Assembly (NCBI GenBank): GCA_029255685.2
Contig: CM055316.2
Location: 66,479,237 to 66,543,236, forward strand
DNA length: 64,000 nt
Direction of reading: 5' to 3'
DNA from: Silene conica
Lineage: Eukaryota; Streptophyta; Magnoliopsida; Caryophyllales; Caryophyllaceae
A program made the translations under genes and the position numbers. The notes beneath the pieces were generated by a model. The model saw only the letters and a program-made list of their open reading frames with translations. It was not told the origin of the DNA and made no database searches. Numbering within the stretch: the first letter of the stretch is position 1; each line of letters begins with the position of its first letter. Shown here in pieces: positions 10,514 through 23,167 of the stretch.

Positions 10514-13095
10514 GATTGTTCTTTATGGCATTTCTGCATCCACATGTTGTGGATGACTATAAGAAAAAAGTGGTGGTAGGTGGTGGTGGTGGTAAAAGGT
10601 GAAAATATATGTTGACAACATCTATAAAATCTTATTAAAAGGCTAAGTTAAAATGCCAAGTAAAAGCCACGTCAGCAAGAAATAAAAGCCACGTAGGATT
10701 ACCAAAAAGCCACCTTGCACCCTCCAAAATCCACGTCAACAATCATCCATGCCAACAATCAATAATCTATAAATTTTAATGTGAGGTGGCATAATTTTAT
10801 TGTGACTTGGATATTTAGATATGACGTAGCATATTTTTAATGTGACATGACGAATTTATGTGATGGATTATCAGTTTATTATTACATCTCATTAGTTTAA
10901 TTCATTTATCTATAAATTAATTTAATTCAATTATCTATAATATTAAAGGATATTATCAATGTTCTTAAATTAATTTTATATATTAAATATATTGTTTTCC
11001 AAAATTTATGTAACCTTTCAAAATTGGAATAAAAATTTCGTAATTTATAATTAATATTGACATTTTAATTGAAATTTTTGTAGTAAAATATGTTAATAAG
11101 TTTTATAATTATAGTTAAAAAAATTTTTTAATAAAACATGTTAATAATTAATAAAAACCATTCATATTACTTAACACCCACCATTTTTATTAACATTTTT
11201 TCCTATTTATTTCATATTTTTTATTTAAACATGTTAATAAATTGATTAAAACTGTTCATAATATTTAATCCCCACAAAATTAATTAAAAGTTTTTCCTAT
11301 TTAATTATTTTTTGTAATGTAATCTGTTAATAAATTGATCAAAGCTCTTTATATTAATTAACAACAATAATTTGCACTAACATTTTTTTCCTATTTAATT
11401 CATCTCTTGAGTTTTTCATGGATGGTTTAATTTATTTATTTGACGATAATGAGTATATTGAGAATTATTGTTGAGCGTTATTGTCGTTGTTGCTGTTGCT
11501 GTAGTGGTGGTGTTCAATAGAATATATTTTAATTTGCGATATATTTTAAATCACTTTAATTTTAAACTGTTTATATGTGCAATTTTCTCTTAAATCTTAT
11601 TGTTTATATATTTGCTCAATTTCGTTTAATTGGATAAGATTTCATTAAATTAAATACATACATAAATATATAAATAAAAGGCAATGGAAAGAATGATTAC
11701 ACAATTCTCACATGCAAGGTAGATTTTGTAAAAAAAAAAATATAAAAAGGGAAAAAAAATAACTAAAGCAAACCTTTTACATTTCATTTCTCCCTACTCT
11801 ATATTATTTATGTGTATTAAATTTGCTAATAATGAAGAAGGATGGTTAAAAGTCACAAAACATTGTTACATATTGATGTATATATTAAATTTGATAATAA
11901 AATATAATAAAAAATATAAGTCGTCCAAAAGTCATAAAATGCATCATCAATTGCTATAAATATTTGATGGAATACAACATTTGTGAGCCAAAATTCAAGC
12001 CAGTATTTTGTTTACCCATCACCGACAAAATTGTATGTGTAAATACTCATTATTATCATTGTAAGTGTATTACGGTAAAATAAGTGTATTGAGGTGTTAA
12101 ATTAATAGTTTATTTATTTATTTTTAATTTCTATTGGTTATGAAATATTATGACATTTTTGAACTTCACATATATTGTTTTGTTATTATTTAAGGGGCTA
12201 TCAATATTTGTGGAGTTGTGCTCTTGAAAGGTAAATATACTTACATTTTTATTATTCAGTGTCTTATTTCTTTCATTAGTTAAGGAAAAATTTAAATTAA
12301 TATAATCATAATGTAATATTAAATAAATCAAATTCCACAATTTTGTTTGTTATTAATTGTTTAGTGGATTTTTCTGTAGTGATGATTCATTGGAGAAAGA
12401 GAACGGTATGAAAAAGGGAATACTATAATTGCTTAAACAAATACTCCCATATTTTCCTCAATTTTATATTATAAACTAACTACAAGATTGACAACATGAA
12501 TGTTAATGATTAATTTTTTTTAGTTTCATGAAAAAAATAGTATTTCATAAACTTTAAAATGTATGTTTTATTTTTTTATTCATCATTCTCCCTTTGAAAA
12601 ATAGCTCTCATAGAATGAAACTGGAGTTGGAAAGATCTCAACCATTTTATCAAGTTGGACAAAATAAATCTTATTGATATGAATAATGGCTAAATGTACA
12701 TTATTATTAATATTTATGCTTACAATATAGTTAAAAGGCTACTTAAAGCATATAATTTTAATCCACATGTCATTTTTATATTGGTTAATACATAATTCAT
12801 CTTTATTGATTACTAGATTATTCATTTATTTATACAATATTGTAAAACATCAACTAAGTTATCTATTGATTTATACAATATTATAAGAAGACAGGACTAA
12901 ATATCTTATTAATACCACAAATCTTGATAACCCTTAAATTTGAACAAAACAAACGCGTACGATGAAGTTTGAAAATGTGATGAATATTTCAGAACCCAAC
13001 AATGGAACTTACATAAAAAGACAAAAAAAATTATATGATTCATTTAAAATCTTAACACACCTAACTTGATTTGAATAGATAGATAAGATATATTA

Positions 13096-13555
13096 ATGGG
13101 GTGTTTGGTTCAAACCTAAAAGGTATAAGGTATGGGTTTGGAATGAGCCAAACCCATACCACGTGTTTGTTTAGCAAATCCGAGGGTTTCATACCCATAC
13201 CTCAAACCCACGAGGTATGGGTTTCTCATAACCAGGGAGGGGGGTGGGTATGAGTTTGATACCCATGGGTATCAAACTACAATTATAAAAAATGTGCAAA
13301 ATAAATATTAACATGTATTGTAAACGAAACATGTTATATAATTAGTTGATAAAATCTTTATTTTCATAATTTTATATGATAAAATTATTATTTAAAGTGT
13401 TAAATTTTTCCTATTTCAACTTTAACTTAGTTTTAAGCTCATACCTCCTACAATTGAAACAAACACAAGGTATCGGGTATTGAGTTCCAGCCCCATACCT
13501 CCCAGGTATGATTCCTGATTCCAAACCCATACCCATTCGCGAAACAAACGCCCCC
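13096..13555. mobile_element. Tourist-like MITE (PIF/Harbinger type), 460 bp
   Basis: Ends are inverted repeats of the GGGGTGTTTGGTT type on the left and its near complement, AAACAAACGCCCCC, on the right. Flanks are TTA at 13093-13095 and 13556-13558. The sister Helitron copy near 16190-16200 carries the empty site with a single TTA, which shows directly that this block was inserted. The TTA target and end sequence point to the PIF/Harbinger group. It has no coding capacity. The exact left end may shift by one or two bases. Confidence 0.88.
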
Positions 13556-13690
13556 TTAGTGACACACTGACACATACAATTCTATTGACGATATGAATAG
13601 GAAAAAATTATTGCTTACAAATTTTGCTTCTATCAAAAAATATAAACAATTGAAGATACGTTTTATGACTTTTGAACATTTTTTCTATTA

Positions 13691-16600
13691 TCTATAAAAT
13701 CTTATTAAAAGGGTAACTTATAAAATGTGACATGTCAAATTTTAATGTGACGTGGCACAATTTTAATGTGACTTGGCATATTTAAATGTGACGTGGCGAA
13801 TTTGTTTGATGAATTATCAATTTATTATTACATAACATTAATTTAATTCACTTATCTATAATATTAAAGTCTATATTCAATATTCTTAAATTAATTTTTA
13901 TATTAAATATATTGTTTTCCAAAATTTATGTAACCTTTCAAAATTTTAATCAAAATTTCGTAATTTACAATTAATATTGACATTTTAATTTGAATTTTTT
14001 GTAATAAAATGTGTTCATAAATTTTATAATTATAGTTAATTTTTTTTAAATAAAACATGTTAATAATTAATAAAAACACTTCAGGTTACTTAACACCCAT
14101 CATTTTTATTAAATTGTTTTCCTATTTATTTCATTTTGTCTTTAAACATGGTAATGAATTGATTAAAACTCTTCATAATACTTAATCCCAACCAAATTAA
14201 TTACAAGTTTTTCTTATTTAGTTAATTTTTGTAATATAATATTTTAATAAATTGATCAAAACTCTTTATATTAATTAACTCCCATAATTTGCATTTACAT
14301 TTTTTTCCTATTCAATTCATCTCTTGAGTTTTACAGCAATCAATTATCTAATCTAATAATACCACAAAATAAATTAAGATCAAAATTAAAATATGGAAAT
14401 TTATGGTTGTGTAATGTCTACAAAAAACATAATAGCGATAATAGTTTCTATTCACTCTAATTATTTAAAATATATTGTCCATGAGTTTCTACGTTGTGGA
14501 TTATAATTCATGGTTTAATTTATTTATTTGACGATAATGAGTATATTGATAATTATTGTTGAGTGTTATTGGCGTTGTTGTTGTTGCAGCAATGGTGATG
14601 TTCAATAAGATATATTTTAGTTTGCGATATATTTTAAATCACTCTAATTTTAAACTGTTTATATGTGCAATTTTCTCTTAAATCTTATTGTTATATACTT
14701 GCTCAATTTCGTTTAACTGATATAATTTCATTAAATTAAATACATATATAAATCTATAAATATAATATATAAATAAAAAGTAAGGCAAAGAATGATTAAA
14801 AATTCTCATGCAAGGTAGATTTTGTAAACAGAAAAGAGAAAAAATAATTAAAGCAAACCTTTTACATTTTATTTCTATCCCTACTTTATATTTATGTCTA
14901 TTAAATTTAGTAATAATGAAAAAGGATGCTTAAAAGTCACAAAATATTCCTAAATATATTTATGTATTTATTAATTTTGATTATAATAATAAAAAAATAT
15001 AAGTAGTCCAAAAGTCATAAAATGCATCATCAATTGCTATAAATATTTGATGAAAAACAACATTTGTGAACCAAAATTCAAGCCACTATTTTGTTTACCC
15101 CATCACTGAGAAAATTATACGTGTAAATAATCATTCTTATTATTGTAAGTGTATTACGGTAAGATAAGTGTCTTAAGGTGTTAAATTAATAGTTTATTTA
15201 ATTACTTTTAAGTTCTATTGGTTATGAATTACTATGACATTTTTGAACTCACATATATGTTGTTTTGTTGTTATTTAGGGACTATCAAAATTTGTGGAGT
15301 TGTGTTGTTGAAAGGTAAATATACTTACATTTTTATTATTCAATGTCCTATTTCTTTCATTATTCAAGGAAAAACTTAAATTAATACAATCATAATGGAA
15401 TATTAAATAAATGATCAAATTCCACCATTTTGTTTGTTATTAATTGCTCAGTGGATTTATTTTGTAGGGATGGTTCATTGGAGAAAGATAACTATATGAT
15501 CGAAGAAGGGAATACTATAATTGGTTGAACAAATACTCCTCTATTTCCCTCAATTTTATATTATAAATTAACTACAAGATTGACAACGTGAATGTTAATG
15601 ATTAATTATTTTTAGTTTCATGAAAAAAAGTAGTACTTCATAAAGTTTAAAATGTATGTTTTATTTTTGTATGTGTTATTTTTTTATTCATCATTCTCCA
15701 TTTGAAAAATAGCTCTCATAGAATGAAATTGGAGTTGCAAAGATCTCAATCATATTAACAAGTTGGTCAAAATAAATCTTATTGATATGAATAATGACTA
15801 AATGTACATTATTAGTAATATTTATGCTTGCAATATAGTTAAAAGGCTACTTAAAGCATTTAACTTTAATTCACATCCATGTCATTTTAATATTGGTTAT
15901 TACATAATTCATCGATCTATATTGATTATTAGATTCTTCAATTATTTATACAATATTGTAAAATATCAACTGAGTTATCTATTGATTTATACAATATTGT
16001 AAAAAGATAAGACTAAGTATCTTATTAATGTCACAAATCTTGATAGCCGTTAAATTTGAGTAAAACAAATATGTACGATGAAGTTTGAAAATGTGATGAA
16101 TATTGCATGAAACTTACATAAAAAAAAATTATATAGTTAATTTAAAAACCTGACACGCTTAACTTGATGTGAATAAATAGATAAAGCATATTAGTGGCAC
16201 AAGCAATTTTATTCACAATATGGAAAAGAAAAATTATTGCTTATTACAAATTTTGCCTCTATCAAAAAAATATAAACAATTGAAGTATACGTTGTATGAC
16301 TTTTGAGCATTTTTTTCTATTATTCTTATTATCAAATTTAAGATAGTCATAAATATCAATCAAGGTTCATCACTTTTGAGCATCGATGTTAAAAAGACAA
16401 TACTAAGTATCTTAATATGTCATGTGTTATTAAAAAGTCATATCTAAAATCATTTGTCACATGCTTATATAAATAAAAACTAAAAAAATGTTAGTTGCGA
16501 ACACAAAAATAAATTAATACAAACTATTTATTTTCCTTTCCTAAATTTAGTTATTAACTACATATTTATTTAACTTTTATTATTTCTTTTATTTAAAAGG

Positions 16601-17038
16601 ATGACTTTTTTGTTTTCCTCACCATTTGTAGTACGTTACTATCTAACTTAATTTATCATTTTTGCAAAATTTAAAATTTAGGATTTTTGACAAATTGATA
16701 TAGATGATATATTAAGACTAACATTTATTAAACTTTATAACTATGTTACATTATTGCAACTATTAAAAAATATGATTTATAAGAAATAAAATATTGAGAT
16801 ACACTCTAATTTCATTAAAAAGTATGTTTTAAACTTTTTACACTAGAGAATTTATCATTCTAAAAAAAGAATAATAATCAAACATTATGACTTAATTAAA
16901 TAACATTTAAGTATTTCAAAAATCAAAACTATATATTTTTAAATGGATAAACTAATTGTTCAGACAAATCTTAACAATACGATAAAATAACTATACTAAC
17001 ACATATAAACCCGTGAATGTCACGGGTCACAAAACTAG
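13691..17038 (+). mobile_element. Non-autonomous Helitron (inner copy)
   Basis: Starts TCTATAAAATC after A at 13690 and ends CTAG at 17035-17038 followed by T. A hairpin CCCGTGA-ATG-TCACGGG sits about a dozen bases before the end. It is homologous to the outer copy along its length: 13691-16320 aligns with 10621-13690, and 16321-17038 aligns with 17039-17753. The insertion point lies inside the outer copy. No gene of recognisable type lies in it; small AT-rich ORFs look accidental. Confidence 0.88.
17010..17038 (+). promoter_or_regulatory. Helitron 3' hairpin and CTAG terminus (inner copy)
   Basis: Perfect seven-base stem CCCGTGA/TCACGGG with a three-base loop, then TCACAAAA and CTAG. This is the family terminator for rolling-circle transfer. 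An equivalent hairpin precedes 17753. Confidence 0.88.
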
Positions 17039-17872
17039 TTATTATTATCAAATTTAAGATAGACATAAACATCAATCAAGGTTCATCACTTTTGAGCATC
17101 GATGTTAAAAAGACAATAATAAGTATCTTATTATGTCATGTGTTATTAAAAAGTCATATCTAAAATCACATGTCACATGCTTATAAATAAAAAATAAAAA
17201 TAAAAAAATGTTAGTTGTGAATACAAAATAAATTAATACAAACTATTTATTTTCTTTCCTAAATTTGGTTATTAACTACATATTTATTTAACTTTTATTT
17301 ATTTTATTTAATAAGATGACTTTTTGATTTCCCTCACCATTTGTAGTAGCCTAGTAGGTTACTATTTAACTTAATTTATCATTTTTGCAAAATTAAAATT
17401 TAGGATTTTTGACAAATTGATGGTATGGATGATATATTAACACTATCATTATTAAATTTCATAACTATGCTACTATTAAAAACTGTGATTTATAAGAAAT
17501 TAAATATTGAGATAAAAAGCCTTATAATTTAATTAAAAAGTATGTTTTAGGCTCATTACACTACATAATTTATCAATCTAAAAAAAATAATAATCAAACA
17601 TTATGCATTAATTAAATAACTTTTAAGTATTTCAAAAGTCAAAATTATATATTTTTAAATGGATAAACTAATTACTCGGGCAAATCTAACAATACAATAA
17701 AATAACAATACTAAAATATATAAACCCGTGAATATCACGGGTCACGAAACTAGTTAGTATGTTATATAGCTTGTTAAACAATATTTTCAGCTAAATACAT
17801 AACATAAAATTGTAGCGATCTAAAAATTAAATACAATAATTAAACAAACATACTCGGGCATACCATTTGGTA

Positions 17873-18133
17873 CTCCCTCCATTTTATCCAAATAACAACT
17901 TTGTTTTTTCACGGTAGCTAATGCATGTTTTACGTGCTTAATATATTTAGCTACGTATTTGTAAAAATTATAAAAGTTATATATTTTCATTGTTCCCGTA
18001 AAGACGAGTTAAACAAGACCCCACATGAATATATTTTTTCTTATATATTGAGAGAAAATTGAAATTAAAGATTCATTTGTGAATAGTGTACAAAAAGTAA
18101 ATTTGCTATTTAGATAAAAAAAAAAGGAGGAAG
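17873..18133. mobile_element. Stowaway-like MITE, 261 bp
   Basis: Terminal inverted repeats start CTCCCTCC on the left and end GGAGGAAG on the right. The similarity extends inward about 27 bp (ATCCAAATAACAA against its complement). It is flanked by TA at 17871-17872 and 18134-18135, the Tc1/mariner-type target. No coding capacity. Confidence 0.82.
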
Positions 18134-18135
18134 TA

Positions 18136-19228
18136 ATACATTAGAATTGGCATCCACTAATCCAAACAAAGGATTTCTATAAGAATGAGAATTTATATTA
18201 AATTTTTCATACACGCTCGACAATAAAATATAGTTATAGAAAGAAAGTATAAGTATTTCTCAAAATCGTTAAAACCCTTATTTTTCAAGCCAAATTCCCA
18301 AGGAAAAACCACGGAAATTCCATCCTCGTTGCCAATTATTATGCCTTATATATTTTTCTTTTACTTAATTTCAATTCTTTTCTTTAACTAATTCATTCAG
18401 GTAAACTTCATCCAAATCAGTTTGCGTAAGTTTACCTTACCCAAATCAGTTTGCGTTAGTAATATACTGTCAAAGAAATTAAGACAATGAAAACAACACC
18501 GAATCGCAATGCTTTCCTTATAGAACAATTCGTCCTGTATATCCATGCCTGGGATGTTCCGAATTTTCTACCGAGATAAGACGGTGTTCCTCAGTTTTTG
18601 GCAAGAAAACGGAGATGTAATTTCGAAGTATTGATCTGAAATTTGTTTTTCTGTTCAAGAAGAATAATCAGAAGTTTTTCTCTTAGGAAAAATCTGATTC
18701 ATTTCGTCCCATATATATAGGGAAAAGACGGGGAAAGGGAAGGGTTTTGAGACAGATTTCTGAAGAGTCGCAACTCTTCGAAATCAACCGCCAAAATCCG
18801 TTTTATTCGGGTAAATAACTTGGCGCCAAAGTTCCCGCATTGTCGTTCGTAAGGCAACTATACCACGAACTTATAATATAATAGACTAGTGTACACTCCG
18901 TACTTCCCGAACTAGCTTTATTATTTATAAGTTCGCCCGTCTCTAAACCAAACCCAAATTACGGAAAATGACCACCGGTAATAACACTTAAATTACCAAC
19001 AATCAACACACATTAAATCTTATTTATATAATTGTAAGATCATTTAGAAGGCTCAGATTGAGCCATATCATCAACCCAATTTTTTTTTAAATTCATCATG
19101 GTGGGACCCGCAAAATTGTATAACGATTTTAATTCGAAGTAACTGTCTGAAATAATAATTTTACAATTATTACGTAATACCATTGATATAAGTTCGTAAA
19201 CATGAATTTCTACGAAAATTGTATGTAT
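18136..19228. other. Non-coding stretch, possible eroded element
   Basis: About 1.1 kb with no supported gene. A less AT-rich section (18480-18860) has a TATA-like TATATATAGGG at about 18712-18722, and could be part of an old LTR or a promoter remnant. I see no partner copy in the window. Confidence 0.4.
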
Positions 19229-19244
19229 AACATGAACTTAAATA

Positions 19245-19435
19245 CGGGTTCAAGCTTCCCCAAGAGCAAAATCTTGTGAAACATTCTTGGCCCGAGTCCA
19301 TGCCTAAATAGACTTCGAGCCTGTCACCCCCGGGTGGTTTACCTGGTGTATGTGGTTTGCAGGCTATCACATATACCCGCGGGTTTACCCAGTGCGCACC
19401 AAAGGTAGCGGCTGCAGGTTCCCTCGTAAAAAAAA
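19245..19435 (+). mobile_element. 5'-truncated SINE with 16-bp target duplications
   Basis: The direct repeat AACATGAACTTAAATA stands at 19229-19244 and 19436-19451. The body starts at a box-B-like GGTTCAAGC and ends in a conserved-looking tail (GTGCGCACC, GGTAGCGGCTGC, GGTTCCCTCG) followed by a run of A directly before the right repeat. The tail resembles the 3' domain shared by many angiosperm SINE families. Box A appears to be missing, so the copy is 5'-truncated, as happens in target-primed reverse transcription. It was probably mobilised by LINE machinery. A small minus-strand ORF across it is accidental. Confidence 0.82.
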
Positions 19436-19451
19436 AACATGAACTTAAATA

Positions 19452-21249
19452 TTATATAAGAAAATATAATAATTTCGAACGGCGTCTGTCTAGAACTATT
19501 ACATAACAATTTATACTCAATACATAATTACAATAAACAATAATAATTAACAATTTACAACAATCGGGAAAAAACTGTGGCGATAATACTAAATTAATTA
19601 AAAAAAACTTAATATTAATATAACAGCCAGGAATAGTGTACAAATTAATATCATCAATTGAAATATTTTGCGAAAATCAAGTCAAAAACAAAAGTGTATA
19701 GACGTTAGATAGTATAAAATAAAATTGAATTTTGATAAAAAAAAAAAAAGTGTATAGACGTTAGATATAAAACAAAAATTATGAACATTTATAATTTAGT
19801 TCCGATGATACATATTTAGAATAATACGATTTAAAAATAACTCGTACAATTTTTAGCACGGTACAAAAACTAGTTATTTTATAAATAAAGTAGAGAAAAG
19901 TGAATTAAAAGTGGGTAAGAAAAAATAGGTGATATGGCACCACAAGAGGAGAGGAAGTACCCAAATGTTGGAAATATAGGAGACTACCTTTCAAATCAAA
20001 ATGAAGTTGTAGCAAATCATGTTAGACGTTTAATTAACACCACTATACGAATTGAAAGGCAGCTTAATTAAAATTGTAGCTAGTAGTAGTAGTGGACAAT
20101 AGACATCTCATTTTGATAGCTTAAGATTGGATAATTACACATGCGTCTCCATAATCTAACCCAATTACGGAATTGATTGATTTTTAACATAGCAATGCAA
20201 GACTCACACAAGTCTTCTAACTTAAATTAGTTTACTTTATATACATGGATCACGAGAAGCCTTCCCTAAATCATCAATCGTCTTCATTGGCACTTTTCTT
20301 TATTTGTCTTTTCTTCTTTCTCATTCTTATTTGATCTTCTAGTAGTAACAGTATCGTACACGGATTCACGTACATCTATCTCATTTAATAACTCGTATTA
20401 TAACTCTCTTTCTATATGCTAATGAGCGGTTTAAGAAGAATATTATTTAGAACTTACTTATATGTTTCATCTTGTATCTAATTCCCTTAAATCTTGCTAC
20501 ATCACACTAAAAATAATTAAAAACAATATTTTATCTTGATATGTTAATGTATCATTAGGAAAAGTAATGGAACACGAGATGAAACATAAAATAAAACACG
20601 GAATATGCTCTGCTGTTCCTCATCTTACTTTAGTTTATGTTTTTCAATGACTATTTTGAAGTTCTATACCTAACATGCCAAGTTTATGCATTATATGGAG
20701 TTATGAAAACGATAATTAACCTAATATTCGTTCTTTTTAACATATGAGACATATTATATATCACATTTAGCTTTTTTTTCCAATTGCTTGTATATTTTTT
20801 TGGATAACATATTTGTTAAGCTCAAATTTGCTTTCATAAACATTTTTCGCCTATGGTTATAATCAACTCGATTTATTGAGTAACATCATATTTTAGAGTT
20901 TACGAGACAAAATTACTTAATTAATCTTGAAAAATGATTCAATAAGAGGATATTAAAGATTGAAACTTGAACATCTTCAGTTGTCGACACTAATAGTTAG
21001 AAGATAAAAAAAAAAACCATTATAAATGTCATACGGCGAAGGGGTGAGCATTTGTGACAAAATTTAGTTAAAAATGATAGTGAGTAAACAAAAAGCATGA
21101 ATAAGGTTCAGTTAACGTAGATTGTTCCATTCAGTGAAGTAGGTACGTCGTGTTTCCGCGTACACTTAGTTTAATCCTAATTATTTATGCAATTATGCAA
21201 ATGTTTTAGCAGATGATTTGCTAAGCTAAGGCTTTAGTGTTGAGAAACA
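19452..21249. other. Gene-poor AT-rich DNA
   Basis: No gene of recognised family. The one item with some interest is a 29-codon ORF at 20245-20334, listed separately. The rest is AT-rich, with no paired terminal repeats that I could find. Confidence 0.5.
20245..20334 (+). CDS. Possible 29-residue hydrophobic micropeptide ORF (unrecognised)
   Basis: ATG to TGA gives 29 residues: a polar, His/Ser-containing N-terminal half of about 14 residues and then a strongly hydrophobic run (LALFFICLFFFLILI) ending at the stop. That is the profile of a single-span membrane peptide or the first exon of a secreted protein. A TATATAC sequence lies only a few bases before the ATG, which would place a TATA box too close to be its promoter. 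I do not recognise a family. It may be chance. Confidence 0.18.
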   Translation: MDHEKPSLNHQSSSLALFFICLFFFLILI

Positions 21250-23166
21250 CTAGTTTTAAACCCGTGCAAATTGCACGGGTTGCTTTCTAAAATTTTGTTA
21301 TTAAAAAATGTAATAAATAATGATCATATTTAAGATTTTTAAATTGTATTATGAAAAATTATTATGTTTTGATTAGTCATTTGTTGGTATAATTATTATC
21401 TACTACAAAGTTTATTAGCGTAGTTTGGATCATGCACTTATGTACACGAGTACTATTATAAGACAGTTTTACAATAAAATTATGTTAGATCGACTTATAT
21501 ATTTGGGTAGTTATCGAGTCGTTTTCAACTTTTCATGTGAAACAATTTTTTTCTTTTAATACATATAAACATTTCATTCATTTTGATTTAGACAACTTTA
21601 AAAAAATACCGGTTAAACAATTTTTTTTAACAATTATGATTATTGTCAGTTACTCGATATTCCGTACTACTCCTATGAATTATAGTTATTCAATTTATAT
21701 TATTCTATATTATGTTATTGTTTAATTGTCGTCATTATAATTGTTGAATATCGTGTTTTTTAAATTAATTTTTTTCGAGACGAAACTGGTGAATTTAACG
21801 TACTTTCGATATTATTTATAATGAATTGATGTTTGTAAACTTATAAATTGTTAAAAAAATTCACAAATTCTCATTTTTGACGACAATATTCGTCGCAAGC
21901 TTGTGACGGGTCAGCTAAACTCATTCCGGGAGATAAAGACAAATTATTTGTAATTTTCTATACACTTTCATTCTTGTCTTATCTGATCAAGTGAGTGTAC
22001 TTAACCCGTCGTAAGCTTGTGACGGATATACCCGTCACAAGAGTGACCTATTGAAAAAAAATTAAAGCTCAAGTTTATTGTTGCATTAAACGTTACTTTG
22101 TGTGACATTGATCAGTTGATGATTTAAATTACTATAAATTGTAAATAAATGTAAAGTTCTTCTAAAAAACCGTAATGTAATTTTTATTTTTATCAATGAG
22201 TATTTACAATTAATTAATTTCCTTAGCAAGTGGTTCCATGAAATTTGGTTTTTTGAAGATTGTTCGCCAAATAAGTACTATGGCTGTTATTTAATAAATA
22301 TAAAGTAAATTATGCTCATTGAGATTTATGATGATACTTTCTTTTTGAAATTTTAATATTCATTATTGCAATGGGTGTTACAATAATGAATAATATTCAG
22401 TATGACTCCACTGTTTATCATCTATTCATCTTGATTGTATTTTATTCATACAACTTTTTTCTTTTTAAAAATCCTAAATTATTATATTTTATATATAGGA
22501 TATTTTATATATTCATTGTAATTAATATTTTTTTCCATATAATTTTCCATTTATTTTTGTAATGTTCCTAATTTTCCGTTACTTAGTTGTCGATGTATTT
22601 ATTTTTTTAAAGTTAATTATTTACAAATATTACATGTATTTATACGTTTGTGTTCGTTTTTCGTCAGATATTGTGCTTATTTTTCCTTATAATGCTAGTT
22701 TTCTTTCATTTTTCTTATTGCATTAATATTATTTTTTTCTTCTGTATTTTTTCTTTTAATTTTTGTTTAATCTTGTAACTATAATTTTAACGATTTTTCA
22801 GACGATATTAATTATGAATATCTAGAAATTAATATACTTATTTTAGCCGTTTTTTATTCTAAACATTTATTATTTCTTATTTTACCATGTCGAATTGGTA
22901 AATGTTTTTGTCTTAATAAATAAGATATTTCGGCTATAATAAAAGAATTTCGTTTTAAAAATATTTTCTTTCACTTTCTTTTAATTAATTTATTTTTTAT
23001 TGTATAAATGTAAAATCCTTCAGTAGAAATATCTAGTAATTTTTTTTTTATGGTACGGAGGTTATTCAAAGTAATTAATTCTTAAAACCAAGTGGTCCCT
23101 TGAAATTCCACCTTTTAAGGGCTGATCGACAACTAAGCAACATGGTTGTTGCTTTTATATATAGGA
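21250..23166 (-). mobile_element. Non-autonomous Helitron, minus strand, 1917 bp
   Basis: Read on the minus strand it starts TCCTATATATAAAAGC at 23166 after A. It ends with a perfect hairpin (CCCGTGCAA / TTGCACGGG) followed by TTTAAAA and CTAG at 21250, then T. These are canonical Helitron ends. It has no coding region. A MITE-like inverted-repeat block lies inside at about 21890-22050. Confidence 0.88.
21890..22050. mobile_element. Small MITE-like inverted-repeat element (copy 1)
   Basis: Inverted ends of the type CGTCRCAAGCTT-GACGGGT: a left copy at about 21890-21915 and a right complementary copy at about 22003-22030, followed by a further CCGTCACAAG unit. The interior between them is similar, in reverse orientation, to the block at 32580-32720, so this is a small dispersed family. 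Exact ends and target duplication are not resolved. Confidence 0.5.
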
Positions 23167-23167
23167 T

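Larger units (their letters stand above)
10621..17753 (+). mobile_element. Non-autonomous Helitron (outer copy), interrupted by a Helitron of its own family
   Basis: The 5' end is TC (TCTATAAAATC) after an A at 10620. The 3' end is CTAG (17750-17753) followed by T, preceded by the hairpin CCCGTGA-loop-TCACGGG. Helitrons insert between A and T and lack target duplications. After about 3.07 kb (10621-13690) the copy is cut by a second Helitron at 13691-17038, and its remaining 3' part is 17039-17753. No Rep/helicase reading frame is present, so it depended on another element. A 460-bp MITE sits in the 5' part (13096-13555). Confidence 0.87.

Noticed and set aside
19170..19370. A 66-codon minus-strand ORF
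   Set aside because: It overlaps the SINE and its left target duplication; it is accidental.
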